A stretch of DNA of 48,873 nt. Origin: Actinomycetota bacterium. Its GTDB lineage: Bacteria > Actinomycetota > Acidimicrobiia > Acidimicrobiales > Ilumatobacteraceae. The position numbers and the translations under genes are program-made. The notes below the pieces were generated by a model that saw only the letters and a list, made by a program, of their open reading frames with translations, had not been told where the DNA came from and searched no databases. Positions 8,654-17,526 of the stretch are shown here, in pieces; position 1 is the stretch's first letter; the number at the start of each line of letters is the position of its first letter. The DNA is taken from contig JAPKZY010000068.1 in the NCBI GenBank assembly GCA_026393535.1, positions 1-48,873 on the forward strand. Direction: 5' to 3'.

Positions 8654-10086
8654 TGTCTGAAAACAATTATGACAGTGTGATTGCAGATCGCCTACACGAA
8701 GAGTGTGGTGTCATGGGAATATCATCACCTGCAGAAGATGTGGCACAGATGGTTTTCTTCGGACTATTTGCTTTGCAGCATCGTGGCCAAGAAGCTGCCG
8801 GTATCGCAGTGTCAGACGGGGTACAGGCCCGGATACATAAAGCAGATGGTCTCGTCAGTCATGTGTTCACTCCAGCCAATCTTGCTCCATTGCGTGGCAG
8901 TAACGGAATTGGTCACACGCGATATTCCACTACTGGGGGATCAGGTGCTCGTAATGCGCAGCCCTTTCTTGTTGAAACGGTTCACGGACCATTGGCCGTA
9001 GCCCACAACGGCAATTTGGTGAACGCACATGAACTGCGCTCTGAGTTGCTTGCAAAAGGGTTTGGTCTTACTGCATCGTCGGACACAGAAGTGATGACAC
9101 TGATGTTGGCCTCTGCGGGTGGGGCGACATGGGAAGACCGTTTGGCTCGCACATTATCGTCATGGACTGGTGCGTATTCACTAGTGATTTTGGTAGAAGA
9201 CCGTGTGATTGCAGTGCGAGATCCGTGGGGTTTTCGCCCAATGTCTGTTGGTAAATTACCGGACTGTGGATACGCCGTAGCCTCAGAAACGTGTGCCCTT
9301 AGTACGTTGGGCTGCACAGAAATGTCGGAAGTCGCACCGGGTGAGATTGTGACTCTAAAAGGAACCGAGATCTCACGCCGGCAAGCGTTAGTGCCGTCAG
9401 TCAAATCTTCACGTTGCACATTTGAATTCGTGTATTTCTCTCGACCCGATTCATTGTGGGACGGACTAAGCGTGCATGGTGTTCGTCAACGCATGGGAGA
9501 GCAATTAGCGCGTGAAACATTTATAGATGCTGATGTCGTAGTTCCGGTGCCTGACTCGTCTATTCCTGCAGCTGTTGGGTTTTCCCGCCAGAGTGGAATT
9601 GAGTACAACGATGGTCTCATCAAGAATCGCTATATTGGGAGAACCTTTATTGAACCAACGACTCTAATGCGTGAGCGCGGAGTTGCTATGAAGTTCAACG
9701 CATTGCCAGAAAATCTACGGGGCAAGAGGGTAATTCTGATTGATGATTCCTTAGTGCGTGGCACAACGGCAGGACCCTTGGTTCAACTCATACGTGATGC
9801 GGGAGCGACAGAAGTCCACTTGCGGATTACGTGTCCACCAATTAAGCATCCATGTCATTTTGGTGTTGATATGGGCCATGATGATGACCTCATTGCAGCG
9901 CGTCTTAATCTTGAAGAACTATGTGCCGTCGTTAAGGCTGATTCCTTAGCATTTCTTTCGCTTGACGGAATGATGAGCGCAATCGGTCGTGAAGAGGGCT
10001 ATTGCAATGCTTGTTTCACAGGTGTCTACCCAGTAGCGGTGCCGGCACCTCGGAGAAAAGACTCCTTCGAACAGGTACTGGCATGA
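8650..10086 (+). CDS. purF: Amidophosphoribosyltransferase, Fe-S type
   Basis: PurF makes phosphoribosylamine from PRPP and glutamine, the committed step. The catalytic cysteine follows a short propeptide (HEECGVMG, Cys at ~residue 19), so N-terminal processing is expected. The PRPP-binding loop VILIDDSLVRGTTAG lies near residue 363. Cysteines in a CPPIKHPCHFG segment and a C-terminal YCNACFTGVYP match the [4Fe-4S]-type PurF of Bacillus rather than the cluster-free E. coli enzyme. 478 residues is normal. The start overlaps the purC stop (ATGA), and a second ATG follows at once. The C-terminal Cys pair and the overlap with purD/M lie within the last 100 nt. Confidence 0.95.
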   Translation: MMSENNYDSVIADRLHEECGVMGISSPAEDVAQMVFFGLFALQHRGQEAAGIAVSDGVQARIHKADGLVSHVFTPANLAPLRGSNGIGHTRYSTTGGSGARNAQPFLVETVHGPLAVAHNGNLVNAHELRSELLAKGFGLTASSDTEVMTLMLASAGGATWEDRLARTLSSWTGAYSLVILVEDRVIAVRDPWGFRPMSVGKLPDCGYAVASETCALSTLGCTEMSEVAPGEIVTLKGTEISRRQALVPSVKSSRCTFEFVYFSRPDSLWDGLSVHGVRQRMGEQLARETFIDADVVVPVPDSSIPAAVGFSRQSGIEYNDGLIKNRYIGRTFIEPTTLMRERGVAMKFNALPENLRGKRVILIDDSLVRGTTAGPLVQLIRDAGATEVHLRITCPPIKHPCHFGVDMGHDDDLIAARLNLEELCAVVKADSLAFLSLDGMMSAIGREEGYCNACFTGVYPVAVPAPRRKDSFEQVLA

Positions 10087-12359
10087 GCACACCACACCAG
10101 CTCACAGTCCTGATTCTTGGAAGCGGTGGTCGTGAACACGCAATGGCTCATCGAGTTCAGCAGTCGTTGCTGTGTTCACGCTTGTTGGTGACACCTGGGA
10201 ACGGCGGGATGCCCGGTGAACATTTTCGTGTCGCAGCCGATGACGTGCCGGGAATTGTGTCGCTATGTCAGGAAGAAAAAGTTGATCTAGTCCTGATTGG
10301 GCCAGAGGTAGCACTAGCAGCAGGCGTAGTTGACGCATTGACGGCTATTGGGGTGAAGGCGTTCGGTCCAACAAAACAGTTAGCTGAAATTGAATCTTCA
10401 AAGGTTTATTCCCGAGAGTTAGCTGCGCAACTAGGAATACCTGGTCCACGATTCGCGACCTTTGACAAAGGTGCACACCAATTGGCTATGGCGTGGTGGA
10501 AGCAATTGGATGCTCCAATTGTTGTGAAGCAGTCGGGCCTGGCTGGTGGCAAGGGTGTTGTTGTACCCGATAATGAAGCAGAAACCGAAGCAGCGATTAG
10601 GGATGCATGTGCCATTGGTCAAGTTGTGTTGGAAGAAATGCTCCGAGGACCTGAATGCTCGTTGATGGCTTTGTGTGACGGAACTATTGCAGTGCCGCTG
10701 CCTATTGCACAGGACCATAAGCGAATTGGTGAAGGTGATCTCGGTGCAAATACTGGTGGCATGGGTGCATATGCACCTGTATCGGTCCCGTATACGCTCG
10801 ATGAACTTTCTGCAACATTTATTCAACCCATCATTGATCACTTTGCTCGATTGGGTACCCCATATAAAGGCGTGCTGTATGCGGGACTGATGTTGACAAA
10901 AGATGGTCCTCGCTTGATTGAATACAACTGCCGATTAGGAGATCCCGAAGCGCAAGTTCTCTTATCGCTGATAAGCACGGACTTAGTGGAAATTGCTCTT
11001 GCCTGCGTGAGCGGCACACTTGAATCAGTTCGAGTACAAACGAAACCAATCAGCGCTGTCGCAGTAGTGATGACTGCTGCGCATTATCCGCTGACACCGC
11101 ACACCGGTGATCAAGTCTCGGGAGTTGACGACGCGGGGTTGTACACCAATATCTTTCATGGTGGTACGCAAAAGAAAAATGGAATTCTCGTCACCAGCGG
11201 AGGTCGTGTGGTCACGGTAGTGGGAGTTGGGTCAGATCTTTCCACTGCGCGTCGACATGCATATGCTCGCATTGATGGTATTTCTTTTACCGGTTCCTAC
11301 TATCGACGTGATATTGCTTGGCGAGCACCTGCTACGGGTTTAACGTCGTATTCTTCCGCGGGAGTAAACATCGACGAGGGCAACAGAGCTGTAGAACTTT
11401 TGAAGGAAAGTGTGGCGACAACCTCTAATGACAATGTCTTACGCGGTATTGGATCTTTTGGTGGAGCTCTCAATGTTTCTTTTTTGAAAGAATTTGAAGA
11501 GCCAGTGCTAGTTGCGTCCACTGACGGCGTGGGAACCAAAGTGGAACTCGCAGCGCGGACCGGCCGAGTGCGTGGTACGGGCATGGACATCGTGAATCAC
11601 TGCATTAACGATGTGTTGGTACAAGGCGCGAGACCCCTGTTCTTTCTTGATTATCTGGCGTCGTCACACATCAATGCCGAAATGGTCGCTGAGGTTGTGT
11701 CGGGCATGTCCGAGGCATGTGCCGCCGGAGACTGTGTATTGCTCGGAGGTGAAACGGCCGAGATGCCTGGCGTGTATGCACCAGGAGCATTCGATATTGC
11801 AGGGACATTAGTAGGCGTTGTTGATAAAAAAGATTTGTTACCACGCCCTGGTATCGCACAGGGTGATCTGCTCATTGGCCTTGCGTCTAACGGGCCGCAC
11901 ACAAATGGATATTCATTGTTGCGCAAAATTCTTGAATGGTTGCCACTTGATGTTGCGCCACCACCGTTAACGCGTCCACTTATTGATGCCTTGCTTGAGC
12001 CGCATCGTAGTTATCTCAATATTTTGACTCCCATCTTGAAAGATCCTCGCCTGAAGGCACTGATTCATATAACGGGAGGCGGGTTGGTAGAAAATCTTCC
12101 GCGTGTTTTCCCCGAGGGAATTTCAGCAACAGTTGACATTTCATCGTGGCCAAAACCACCGTTGTTTGAATTTGTCGAAAGCTTGGTGTCATTGGGGGTT
12201 GACGAGTTGTACCGAACATTAAATATGGGAATCGGTATGGTGCTCGTAGTGGCGCCAGAAAATGTCCAACATATTCAGGCTCTCATTGCTGAAGAGACAT
12301 GGGTGATTGGCGTGTTAGAAACTCAGACTCCTAATTCTCCTCAAGTGGTGCTGCGATGA
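10083..12359 (+). CDS. purD/purM: Fused GAR synthetase - AIR synthetase (PurD-PurM)
   Basis: One uninterrupted frame of 758 residues carries two enzymes. Residues 1 to ~417 are PurD (glycine + phosphoribosylamine + ATP to GAR): GSGGREHAMAHR at the N-terminus, VKQSGLAGGKGV near 143, and EYNCRLGDPEAQ near 281. From ~418, starting TSYSSAGVNIDEGNRAVELL, the protein is PurM (FGAM to AIR). This part includes STDGVGTKVELAA, GGETAEMPGVYAPGAFDIAG, SNGPHTNGYSLLRK and HITGGGLVENLPRV. Each part has its family's full length and no stop or start separates them. The start at ATG 10083 overlaps the purF stop (ATGA); a longer in-frame start at 10002 would lie inside purF. The stop overlaps purN (ATGA). Confidence 0.95.
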   Translation: MSTPHQLTVLILGSGGREHAMAHRVQQSLLCSRLLVTPGNGGMPGEHFRVAADDVPGIVSLCQEEKVDLVLIGPEVALAAGVVDALTAIGVKAFGPTKQLAEIESSKVYSRELAAQLGIPGPRFATFDKGAHQLAMAWWKQLDAPIVVKQSGLAGGKGVVVPDNEAETEAAIRDACAIGQVVLEEMLRGPECSLMALCDGTIAVPLPIAQDHKRIGEGDLGANTGGMGAYAPVSVPYTLDELSATFIQPIIDHFARLGTPYKGVLYAGLMLTKDGPRLIEYNCRLGDPEAQVLLSLISTDLVEIALACVSGTLESVRVQTKPISAVAVVMTAAHYPLTPHTGDQVSGVDDAGLYTNIFHGGTQKKNGILVTSGGRVVTVVGVGSDLSTARRHAYARIDGISFTGSYYRRDIAWRAPATGLTSYSSAGVNIDEGNRAVELLKESVATTSNDNVLRGIGSFGGALNVSFLKEFEEPVLVASTDGVGTKVELAARTGRVRGTGMDIVNHCINDVLVQGARPLFFLDYLASSHINAEMVAEVVSGMSEACAAGDCVLLGGETAEMPGVYAPGAFDIAGTLVGVVDKKDLLPRPGIAQGDLLIGLASNGPHTNGYSLLRKILEWLPLDVAPPPLTRPLIDALLEPHRSYLNILTPILKDPRLKALIHITGGGLVENLPRVFPEGISATVDISSWPKPPLFEFVESLVSLGVDELYRTLNMGIGMVLVVAPENVQHIQALIAEETWVIGVLETQTPNSPQVVLR

Positions 12360-12982
12360 ACACGCAACGGACTCGGCTTGTCGTCATGGTGTCAGGCAAT
12401 GGCAGCAATCTTCAAGCCATTCTTGATGCTTGTGAGTATGGATGGTTAGTTGCTGACGTTGTCGGTGTTGTCTGCAACAAAGCCGGTGTACCTGCAATAG
12501 CGCGGGCAGAGCGCAGCACAGTTCCTGTAGTCATTCTTGAACCTCTAGTAGATGAAGTGCGACACGATTATGACTTGCGGCTTCGCGCCGTTGTGCAGGG
12601 GTTTGACCCTGACATTGTTGTTCTCGCGGGTTTCATGAGAATTTTATCGAATGTGTTCTTACAACAATTTCCTGCACGAGTAGTGAACCTTCATCCGGCA
12701 TTGCCGGGGGAATTACCGGGAACTCACGCAATCGAGCGCGCATTTACTGAGTCGCGCGACAACTGGCGAACGCATAGTGGCATAACGGTGCACTTCGTTC
12801 CTGATGAAGGGGTAGACACGGGACCAGTTCTAGCTAGTGAAGTAGTGCCGATTCATGCTGATGACACTCTTGAGACATTTACTGAACGTATGCACGAACG
12901 AGAGCATGTTTTGCTTGTGCAAACTCTCAGCGATTTGTGTCAAAAAGTCTCTTCACTACAAGATTCGGAGTTGGCTCTATGA
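12356..12982 (+). CDS. purN: GAR formyltransferase
   Basis: PurN transfers the formyl group of 10-formyl-THF to GAR. The 208-residue protein has VMVSGNGSNLQAILDA at the N-terminus (phosphate loop), VVNLHPALPGELPGTHAIERA near residue 112 (catalytic Asn and His), and HSGITVHFVPDEGVDTGPV near 143 (catalytic Asp). The ATG overlaps the stop of the PurD-PurM gene, so the three activities are encoded consecutively with almost no gap. Its own stop overlaps the guaB start. Confidence 0.95.
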   Translation: MNTQRTRLVVMVSGNGSNLQAILDACEYGWLVADVVGVVCNKAGVPAIARAERSTVPVVILEPLVDEVRHDYDLRLRAVVQGFDPDIVVLAGFMRILSNVFLQQFPARVVNLHPALPGELPGTHAIERAFTESRDNWRTHSGITVHFVPDEGVDTGPVLASEVVPIHADDTLETFTERMHEREHVLLVQTLSDLCQKVSSLQDSELAL

Positions 12983-14469
12983 ATCCCTTAAACAATCAAG
13001 TATTTAGCCCCATTGAAGGATTGACCTTTGATGATGTTGTTCTCGTTCCCGGATTTAGTGACGTCCTTCCTGGGGATGTTGATGTGTCAGCACAACTAGT
13101 ACCAGACATCACTCTTGCTGTTCCTGTGATGTCAGCAGCAATGGACAAAGTAACGGAAGCTCCGATGGCAATTGCTCTGGCACGCATCGGTGGAATTGGA
13201 ATATTGCATCGCAATATGACCATTGAAGAACAAGTGAACAACGTGTCACAGGTCAAGCGGTCTCAGGCCGGAATGATTACCGACCCGGTTACTCTTCCCA
13301 TTACGGCCACACTTGCAGATGCAGAAGAACTCATGCATCGGTACCATTTCTCTGGAGTTCCCATTACAGATGCGGACGGGTTATTGCTCGGCATTATTAC
13401 GAATCGCGACATTCGTTTTTGTGAGGCGTCTGACTTCCCGAAACCTGTCACAGGATTTATGACCCCCTCTCCACTTGTCACCGCCACAGTAGGAACAACT
13501 CTTGATGAAGCACGGGCCATCCTGCAGAAACACCGAATTGAAAAATTGCCTCTTGTCAATGACAAGGGGTACTTGCAAGGTCTGATCACGGTGAAAGACA
13601 TTATGAAAGCGAAGGAATACCCACGTGCTACCCGCGACAAAGGTGGACGGCTTCGTGTTGGTGCCGCAGTGGGTGTCGGCCCAGACCTAGAGGAAAGAGT
13701 TGCGGCACTCGTAAGTGCAGGAATAGATGTGGTGGTTGTCGATACTGCGCATGGTCATACTCAAGGCGTTCTTGATGCAGTACGACGAATTAAAAAGGCG
13801 TGGCCACTGCTTCCTGTCATTGCAGGCAACGTTGTGACTGAAGAAGGCGTGGATGCTCTTGTTGATGTTGGTGTTGACGCCGTAAAGGTTGGTGTCGGTG
13901 CTGGCTCAATTTGTACGACGCGGGTGGTTGCCGGAGCCGGAATGCCTCAACTGTCTGCTATCTGGTACACAGCACAACGCGCTGCCGCGAGGGGAGTTGC
14001 TGTCATCGCAGACGGTGGAATTACCTATTCAGGTGACGTGGTCAAAGCACTTGCCGCTGGTGCCAATATTGTGATGCTCGGCAGTTTGTTGGCCGGCACT
14101 GATGAGGCTCCCGGAGAACATGAACTCTTTGAAGGCCGTCGGTACAAGACGTATCGCGGCATGGGGTCTATTGGCGCAATGCAAGGCTTGGGTGCAGACA
14201 GATATGGCAGCGCACAGGGAAGTGGTTCTTCGCAACAGAAACTAGTACCAGAGGGTGTTGAAGGTCGTGTTGCATACTCTGGCTCGCTCGGCGACGTTGT
14301 GTACCAACTCATTGGAGGACTCCGCTCTGGTATGGGTTATGTCGGAGCATCAAATATCGAGCAATTGCAAACGAAAGCCCGATTTATGAAAGTGACGACT
14401 GCCGGACGCGAGGAAAGCCATCCTCACGATGTCACCATTACTCATGAAGCCCCGAATTATCACACGTAA
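12979..14469 (+). CDS. guaB: IMP dehydrogenase
   Basis: GuaB oxidises IMP to XMP with NAD+, committing purines to guanine nucleotides. I choose ATG 12979, overlapping the purN stop (ATGA), giving 496 residues starting [20 protein letters not shown]. The tandem CBS domain lies at ~100-215. The catalytic Cys is in [20 protein letters not shown] near residue 310. The active-site flap includes [11 protein letters not shown] near 393. Ending the purine operon with guaB links early purine synthesis with GMP supply. The gene is followed closely by the repeat copy at 14466. Confidence 0.95.
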   Translation: MNPLNNQVFSPIEGLTFDDVVLVPGFSDVLPGDVDVSAQLVPDITLAVPVMSAAMDKVTEAPMAIALARIGGIGILHRNMTIEEQVNNVSQVKRSQAGMITDPVTLPITATLADAEELMHRYHFSGVPITDADGLLLGIITNRDIRFCEASDFPKPVTGFMTPSPLVTATVGTTLDEARAILQKHRIEKLPLVNDKGYLQGLITVKDIMKAKEYPRATRDKGGRLRVGAAVGVGPDLEERVAALVSAGIDVVVVDTAHGHTQGVLDAVRRIKKAWPLLPVIAGNVVTEEGVDALVDVGVDAVKVGVGAGSICTTRVVAGAGMPQLSAIWYTAQRAAARGVAVIADGGITYSGDVVKALAAGANIVMLGSLLAGTDEAPGEHELFEGRRYKTYRGMGSIGAMQGLGADRYGSAQGSGSSQQKLVPEGVEGRVAYSGSLGDVVYQLIGGLRSGMGYVGASNIEQLQTKARFMKVTTAGREESHPHDVTITHEAPNYHT

Positions 14470-14517
14470 TTCCAAAACACAGTTTTAATGGGCGTGCACA
14501 TTTGGAGTTCCAGTGAT
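14466..14517. repeat. Dispersed ~45-nt repeat, copy A
   Basis: Beginning at the guaB stop, this stretch matches a second copy at ~17404-17454. Both start TAATTCCAAAAC, continue CAG then ATGGG and CGTG, and end with a TTTGGAGTTCCAGT / TTGGGGTTTCAGT-like segment. Each copy is bounded by CCAAA or CCAA near its start and TTTGG or TTGG near its end, so it could form a hairpin. It may act as a terminator for the purine operon, be a REP-like element, or be a scar of recombination. Confidence 0.5.
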
Positions 14518-14527
14518 GTGGAAGCCT

Positions 14528-15260
14528 TTAATCAATGATTGTTCGGCGCGGCGTCCAGACGAGGTAGTTCCAAATCCAGTCAGCAAAAATACTGGTCCGG
14601 TTGCGACCGCCTGAAAGGTATGCGAGATGCAGAGCAAGCCACGTCAACCAAGCGAGTGAACCTTGAAACCTCAACCATGAACGCATTTCAACGACAGCTT
14701 TTCGACGACCGATAGTCGCCATTTGGCCCTTGTCGCGGTATTTGAAAACTTCAAGAGGTTTACTTGACTCGCGTCGCTGAATCTGGCGTGCGACATGCTT
14801 TCCTTGCTGAATTGCTACTGGTGCAACCATTGGAAGTGGACGTCCATCATTATCGGGGAAACTCGCAACATCACCAACGACCCAAATGGAGTCGCTGATT
14901 TGCAAATGTGAATTCACTTTGATTCGGTTTCCACGGTCTGTTTCCCCCAGAAATTTCCAATGTGGGGGTGCAACAACGCCTGCTGCCCAAATTCGGGTGC
15001 CAGCGAAGATCTCACTGCCATCTTTTAGTCGCAGCGATTGGGGAGTCGCCTCAATTACTGCGGCATCAACGTGAACGTGCACGCCCATTTTGGTGAGAGT
15101 TTTGAGAGTGTATTTGCTCGACTGCGGGTGGAAGGTTGGCAATAACCGAGGACCTGCTTCAAGAAGTGTCACGGTTGCTTTTGGTGCGATGTGCTCAAAC
15201 TCACGATTAATTTCACGCTGTAATTCCTTTACTGCTCCCGCAAGCTCAACACCAGTTGGA
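14528..15260 (-). pseudogene. Type II NADH dehydrogenase, 5'-truncated
   Basis: The C-terminal two thirds of a membrane-associated FAD-dependent NADH:quinone oxidoreductase. Reading on the minus strand from 15260, the frame gives PTGVELAGAVKEL, the second nucleotide-binding segment. It continues through TVTLLEAGPRLLP, RIWAAGVVAPP, ISDSIWVVGDVASF (FAD site) and a C-terminal amphipathic/hydrophobic tail ending WTPRRTIID, then TAA. The invariant Gly expected just before PTGVELAG is missing: at 15260/15261 the sequence switches to an unrelated plus-strand gene. The first ~160 residues, with the FAD dinucleotide fold, are absent. It is either a real gene remnant after a deletion or inversion, or the product of an assembly join. 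Confidence 0.8.
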
Positions 15261-17111
15261 TCTCATACAGTCAACGCTGCATCACCAACCGCATCTGCAC
15301 AAGCCGTTGTAAAGTTCAACTCTGAAGGTGTCGCTCAATGGGTGGCAAATACAGGGGTGAGCGACATCGACATTAATGGTATGGCCACAGATAACAATGG
15401 CAATCTGTTTATATCTGGAAGCATGAGCAATACTGTTTCCCTTGGTTCGACGACGTTGACCAGCGCGGGGGGCAGCGATGGGTTTGTTGCAAAATTAAGT
15501 AGCTCGGGGGCATGGATCTGGGCAAAAAGTGTTGGTGGTAGCGGTAGTGATTGGGCCTCCGGTGTGGATACCGATTCTGCTGGCAACGTATTCATGAGTG
15601 GCGGCTTCCAATCTTCTATGACTATCGGTTTAACCGTATTGACGAGCGCCGGTTCGAATGATCTCTACATCACGAAACTTGACTCATCAGGCAATTTTCT
15701 TTGGGCCAACAAAGTTGGTGGTAGCGGTGATGACAACGCAGGTTGGCTTTCGAACCTTGCAGTTGACTCAGCGGGTAATTCATTTGTGACAGGTCAAATG
15801 TCTGATTCGCTGACAATCAATGGCACCACCCTTACCAGCGCGGGAGGTCGGGACTTGTTTATCGCAAAATTTGACTCTTCGGGCGCGATCATCTGGGGCG
15901 TACGTGCCGGAAGTGCGTCATCGGACAACCTTTTTGGAGTTGCTCTCGACTCTCAGGGCAATGCCTTCATCACCGGCTTCGTGAGAGGGCCTGCGACATT
16001 TGGTTCTATCGCGCTCACGCAATACGGGTATCGAGACGGCTTCATCGCCAAGATCAACTCGGCAGGCGTATGGCAATGGGCTGTCGGCTTCGGCAGTGTG
16101 AATGAGGATGAACAAACCTATGCAGTAACACTCGACCGGGAAGGTAATCCAGTCGTCGTTGGCGATTTTATAGACCCGTTCACTATCGGAGGAACTACGT
16201 TGACTAGCTCTGGAGGTACAGATGGATTCGTCGCTAAGTGGAATTCGTCAGGTACTTTTCAGTGGGCTCAGTCTGCTGGTGGAAGTAATAGCGACGGGTT
16301 TTACGGTGTTGGTACGAGCAGTGACGGCAACTTATTCGTATCGGGCTATTTCCACGGTCCCGAGACCGTGAATTTTGGTGGAGGATCGTCAACAATCGCC
16401 CCCGTCGGTGATGTCAATGTCTTTTGGGGACTCTCATCTAGTGGTGGTCCTGCAACCACGACGACTTCGACTACAACCACGAGTACAACAACGGTTGCTC
16501 CAACGACTACAACAACAGTTGCTCCGACGACTACAACAACAGTTGCTCCTCCAGCTGTAGCGGTTGTCGTGGCTTTGCCATTGGCTAAAACACCTCTCGT
16601 TGCTGATAAACCATTGTCGGCTGGTGGTGAAGTCAGTGTCACTTTTAGCGGTTTTGTACCGGGCGAGTTTGTGCAACTGATTGTCGCATCAACACCACGA
16701 GTTATTGGTTCTGGATATGCCGATTCCAAAGGCATTGTTACATTGACTGGAAAAATGCCGGCCAGCCTCGCATCTGGCAACCACACCCTTGCGGTTTACG
16801 CACCAGTCAGTGGAATCGGTTTCAAACAAGCAGTCGCTGTTGTTCGTATGACTGTGGCGACAAAAAAGACCTACACGGCACGAACACTTGCCAAGCGTGT
16901 AGGCATAAAGATTGTTTCGCCAAAGGCTCATGTGATAATGACGGTTGCAAGTTCTTCCAAGAAGAATTGTGCAATAGTTGCTGCAAAACTTAAGACCCTT
17001 AAGGCTGGTAAATGTGTTGTGACTTTAACAGTGCAAGAACCAAAGCCTGCAAAGGGCAAGCAGCCAAAGGCCACAAAGACTGTGAAGACGCTAGTAATCC
17101 AGAAAGGGTAA
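15261..17111 (+). pseudogene. Secreted SBBP-repeat (beta-propeller-like) protein, 5'-truncated
   Basis: From 15261 the plus frame encodes seven-odd repeats of ~45-55 residues of the type D-x-x-GN-x-F-x-(S/T)G ... (F/L)T(S/T)AG-x-D-x-F-(V/I)-AK ... W-A-x-x-x-GG. This is typical of SBBP-repeat cell-surface or secreted propeller proteins. A Thr-rich linker with three TTVAP(T/P) units follows at ~16455-16550, then a ~180-residue domain (Ig-like region plus a Lys-rich C-terminus ending VIQKG). No signal peptide is present. The frame does remain open upstream to 15090, but that part is antisense of the NADH dehydrogenase remnant, so the real 5' end has been lost. No sortase or lipobox signal is seen. 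Confidence 0.75.
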
Positions 17112-17135
17112 GTGCCAGATTTGGGGGAGACGTGA

Positions 17136-17324
17136 GTGAGTTCCTGGGGCAATGGGAACCACCCGAACGAGCACGACGGCGAAACGACGCCTAACTCCTC
17201 TTTATATAGACAAGAGCATTGGTTCGTTGACGCCCTGAATGCGTTTTCGCTGGCAAATCAGTGGCCACGAACACCAACGACTGATTCTGCGGCCATTATT
17301 CCTTCTGTGGTCACGCCCCACTAG
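17136..17324 (+). CDS. Possible small protein, 62 residues
   Basis: GTG 17136 is preceded by a GGGGGAG ribosome binding site 7-8 nt upstream and opens a 62-codon frame rich in Asn, Trp and Pro (contains SLYRQEHWFVDALNAF). I recognise no family. It sits in the otherwise gene-poor gap after the SBBP-repeat gene and could be the 5' remnant of a lost gene. Confidence 0.25.
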   Translation: MSSWGNGNHPNEHDGETTPNSSLYRQEHWFVDALNAFSLANQWPRTPTTDSAAIIPSVVTPH

Positions 17325-17332
17325 CCTTACTA

Positions 17333-17390
17333 ATGGTGATGCAAGGTGTGTCGGCGAGTTTCGCACCACATTTCGCACCATCCCCGCCTT
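17333..17390 (+). repeat. Degenerate second copy of the tRNA-Arg promoter and 5' end
   Basis: This stretch aligns with 21711-21776, the region just upstream of the real tRNA-Arg plus its first bases. Both contain GTGTG(T/G)CGGCGA, two TTTCGCACCA units 12 nt apart, a run of C and then CCGCCTTCGT, the first eight bases of the tRNA with flank. The match over ~50 nt has only a few differences, then stops; the rest of the tRNA is missing. The copy near 17333 also has lost the TATAAA seen at 21711. Confidence 0.7.
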
Positions 17391-17403
17391 CGTGAGGCTG
17401 GTG

Positions 17404-17454
17404 CGTAATTCCAAAACCCAGTATTGATGGGGACGTGGTTGGGGTTTCAGTAAA
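17404..17454. repeat. Dispersed ~45-nt repeat, copy B
   Basis: Partner of the copy at 14466: same TAATTCCAAAAC start, CAG-TATTGATGGG core and GGGTTTCAGT end. It directly follows the degenerate tRNA flank copy. Copies A and B are in the same orientation, 2.9 kb apart, enclosing both truncated genes. Confidence 0.5.
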
Positions 17455-17526
17455 CGTTTGGAACGCGAAACGCCATTTTTTGGAACGACCAATTCTACTG
17501 TGCTTTGCAAGACGAAACAGAAAACC

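Larger units (their letters stand above)
17112..17526. other. Gene-poor 415-nt gap with remnants and repeats
   Basis: Apart from the possible 62-codon frame, this gap holds the degenerate tRNA-Arg flank copy (17333-17390), repeat copy B (17404-17454) and two copies of TTTGGAACG about 24 nt apart near 17456-17488. No terminator for either convergent gene is obvious. Confidence 0.5.

Noticed and set aside
10002-10082. Extended start for the PurD-PurM gene upstream of 10083
   Set aside because: The extension runs inside the purF C-terminus, while ATG 10083 overlaps the purF stop and gives the canonical PurD start.
15090-15260. Start of the SBBP-repeat frame at 15090
   Set aside because: This part is antisense of the NADH dehydrogenase and has no family resemblance; the frame is open there by chance.
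16346-16786. Minus-strand 146-codon frame rich in Val and Thr
   Set aside because: It is the antisense of the Thr-rich linker and C-terminal domain of the plus-strand protein.
17012-17194. Second small plus-strand frame overlapping the SBBP protein end
   Set aside because: It overlaps the coding sequence in another frame, has no ribosome binding site and no resemblance to any family.
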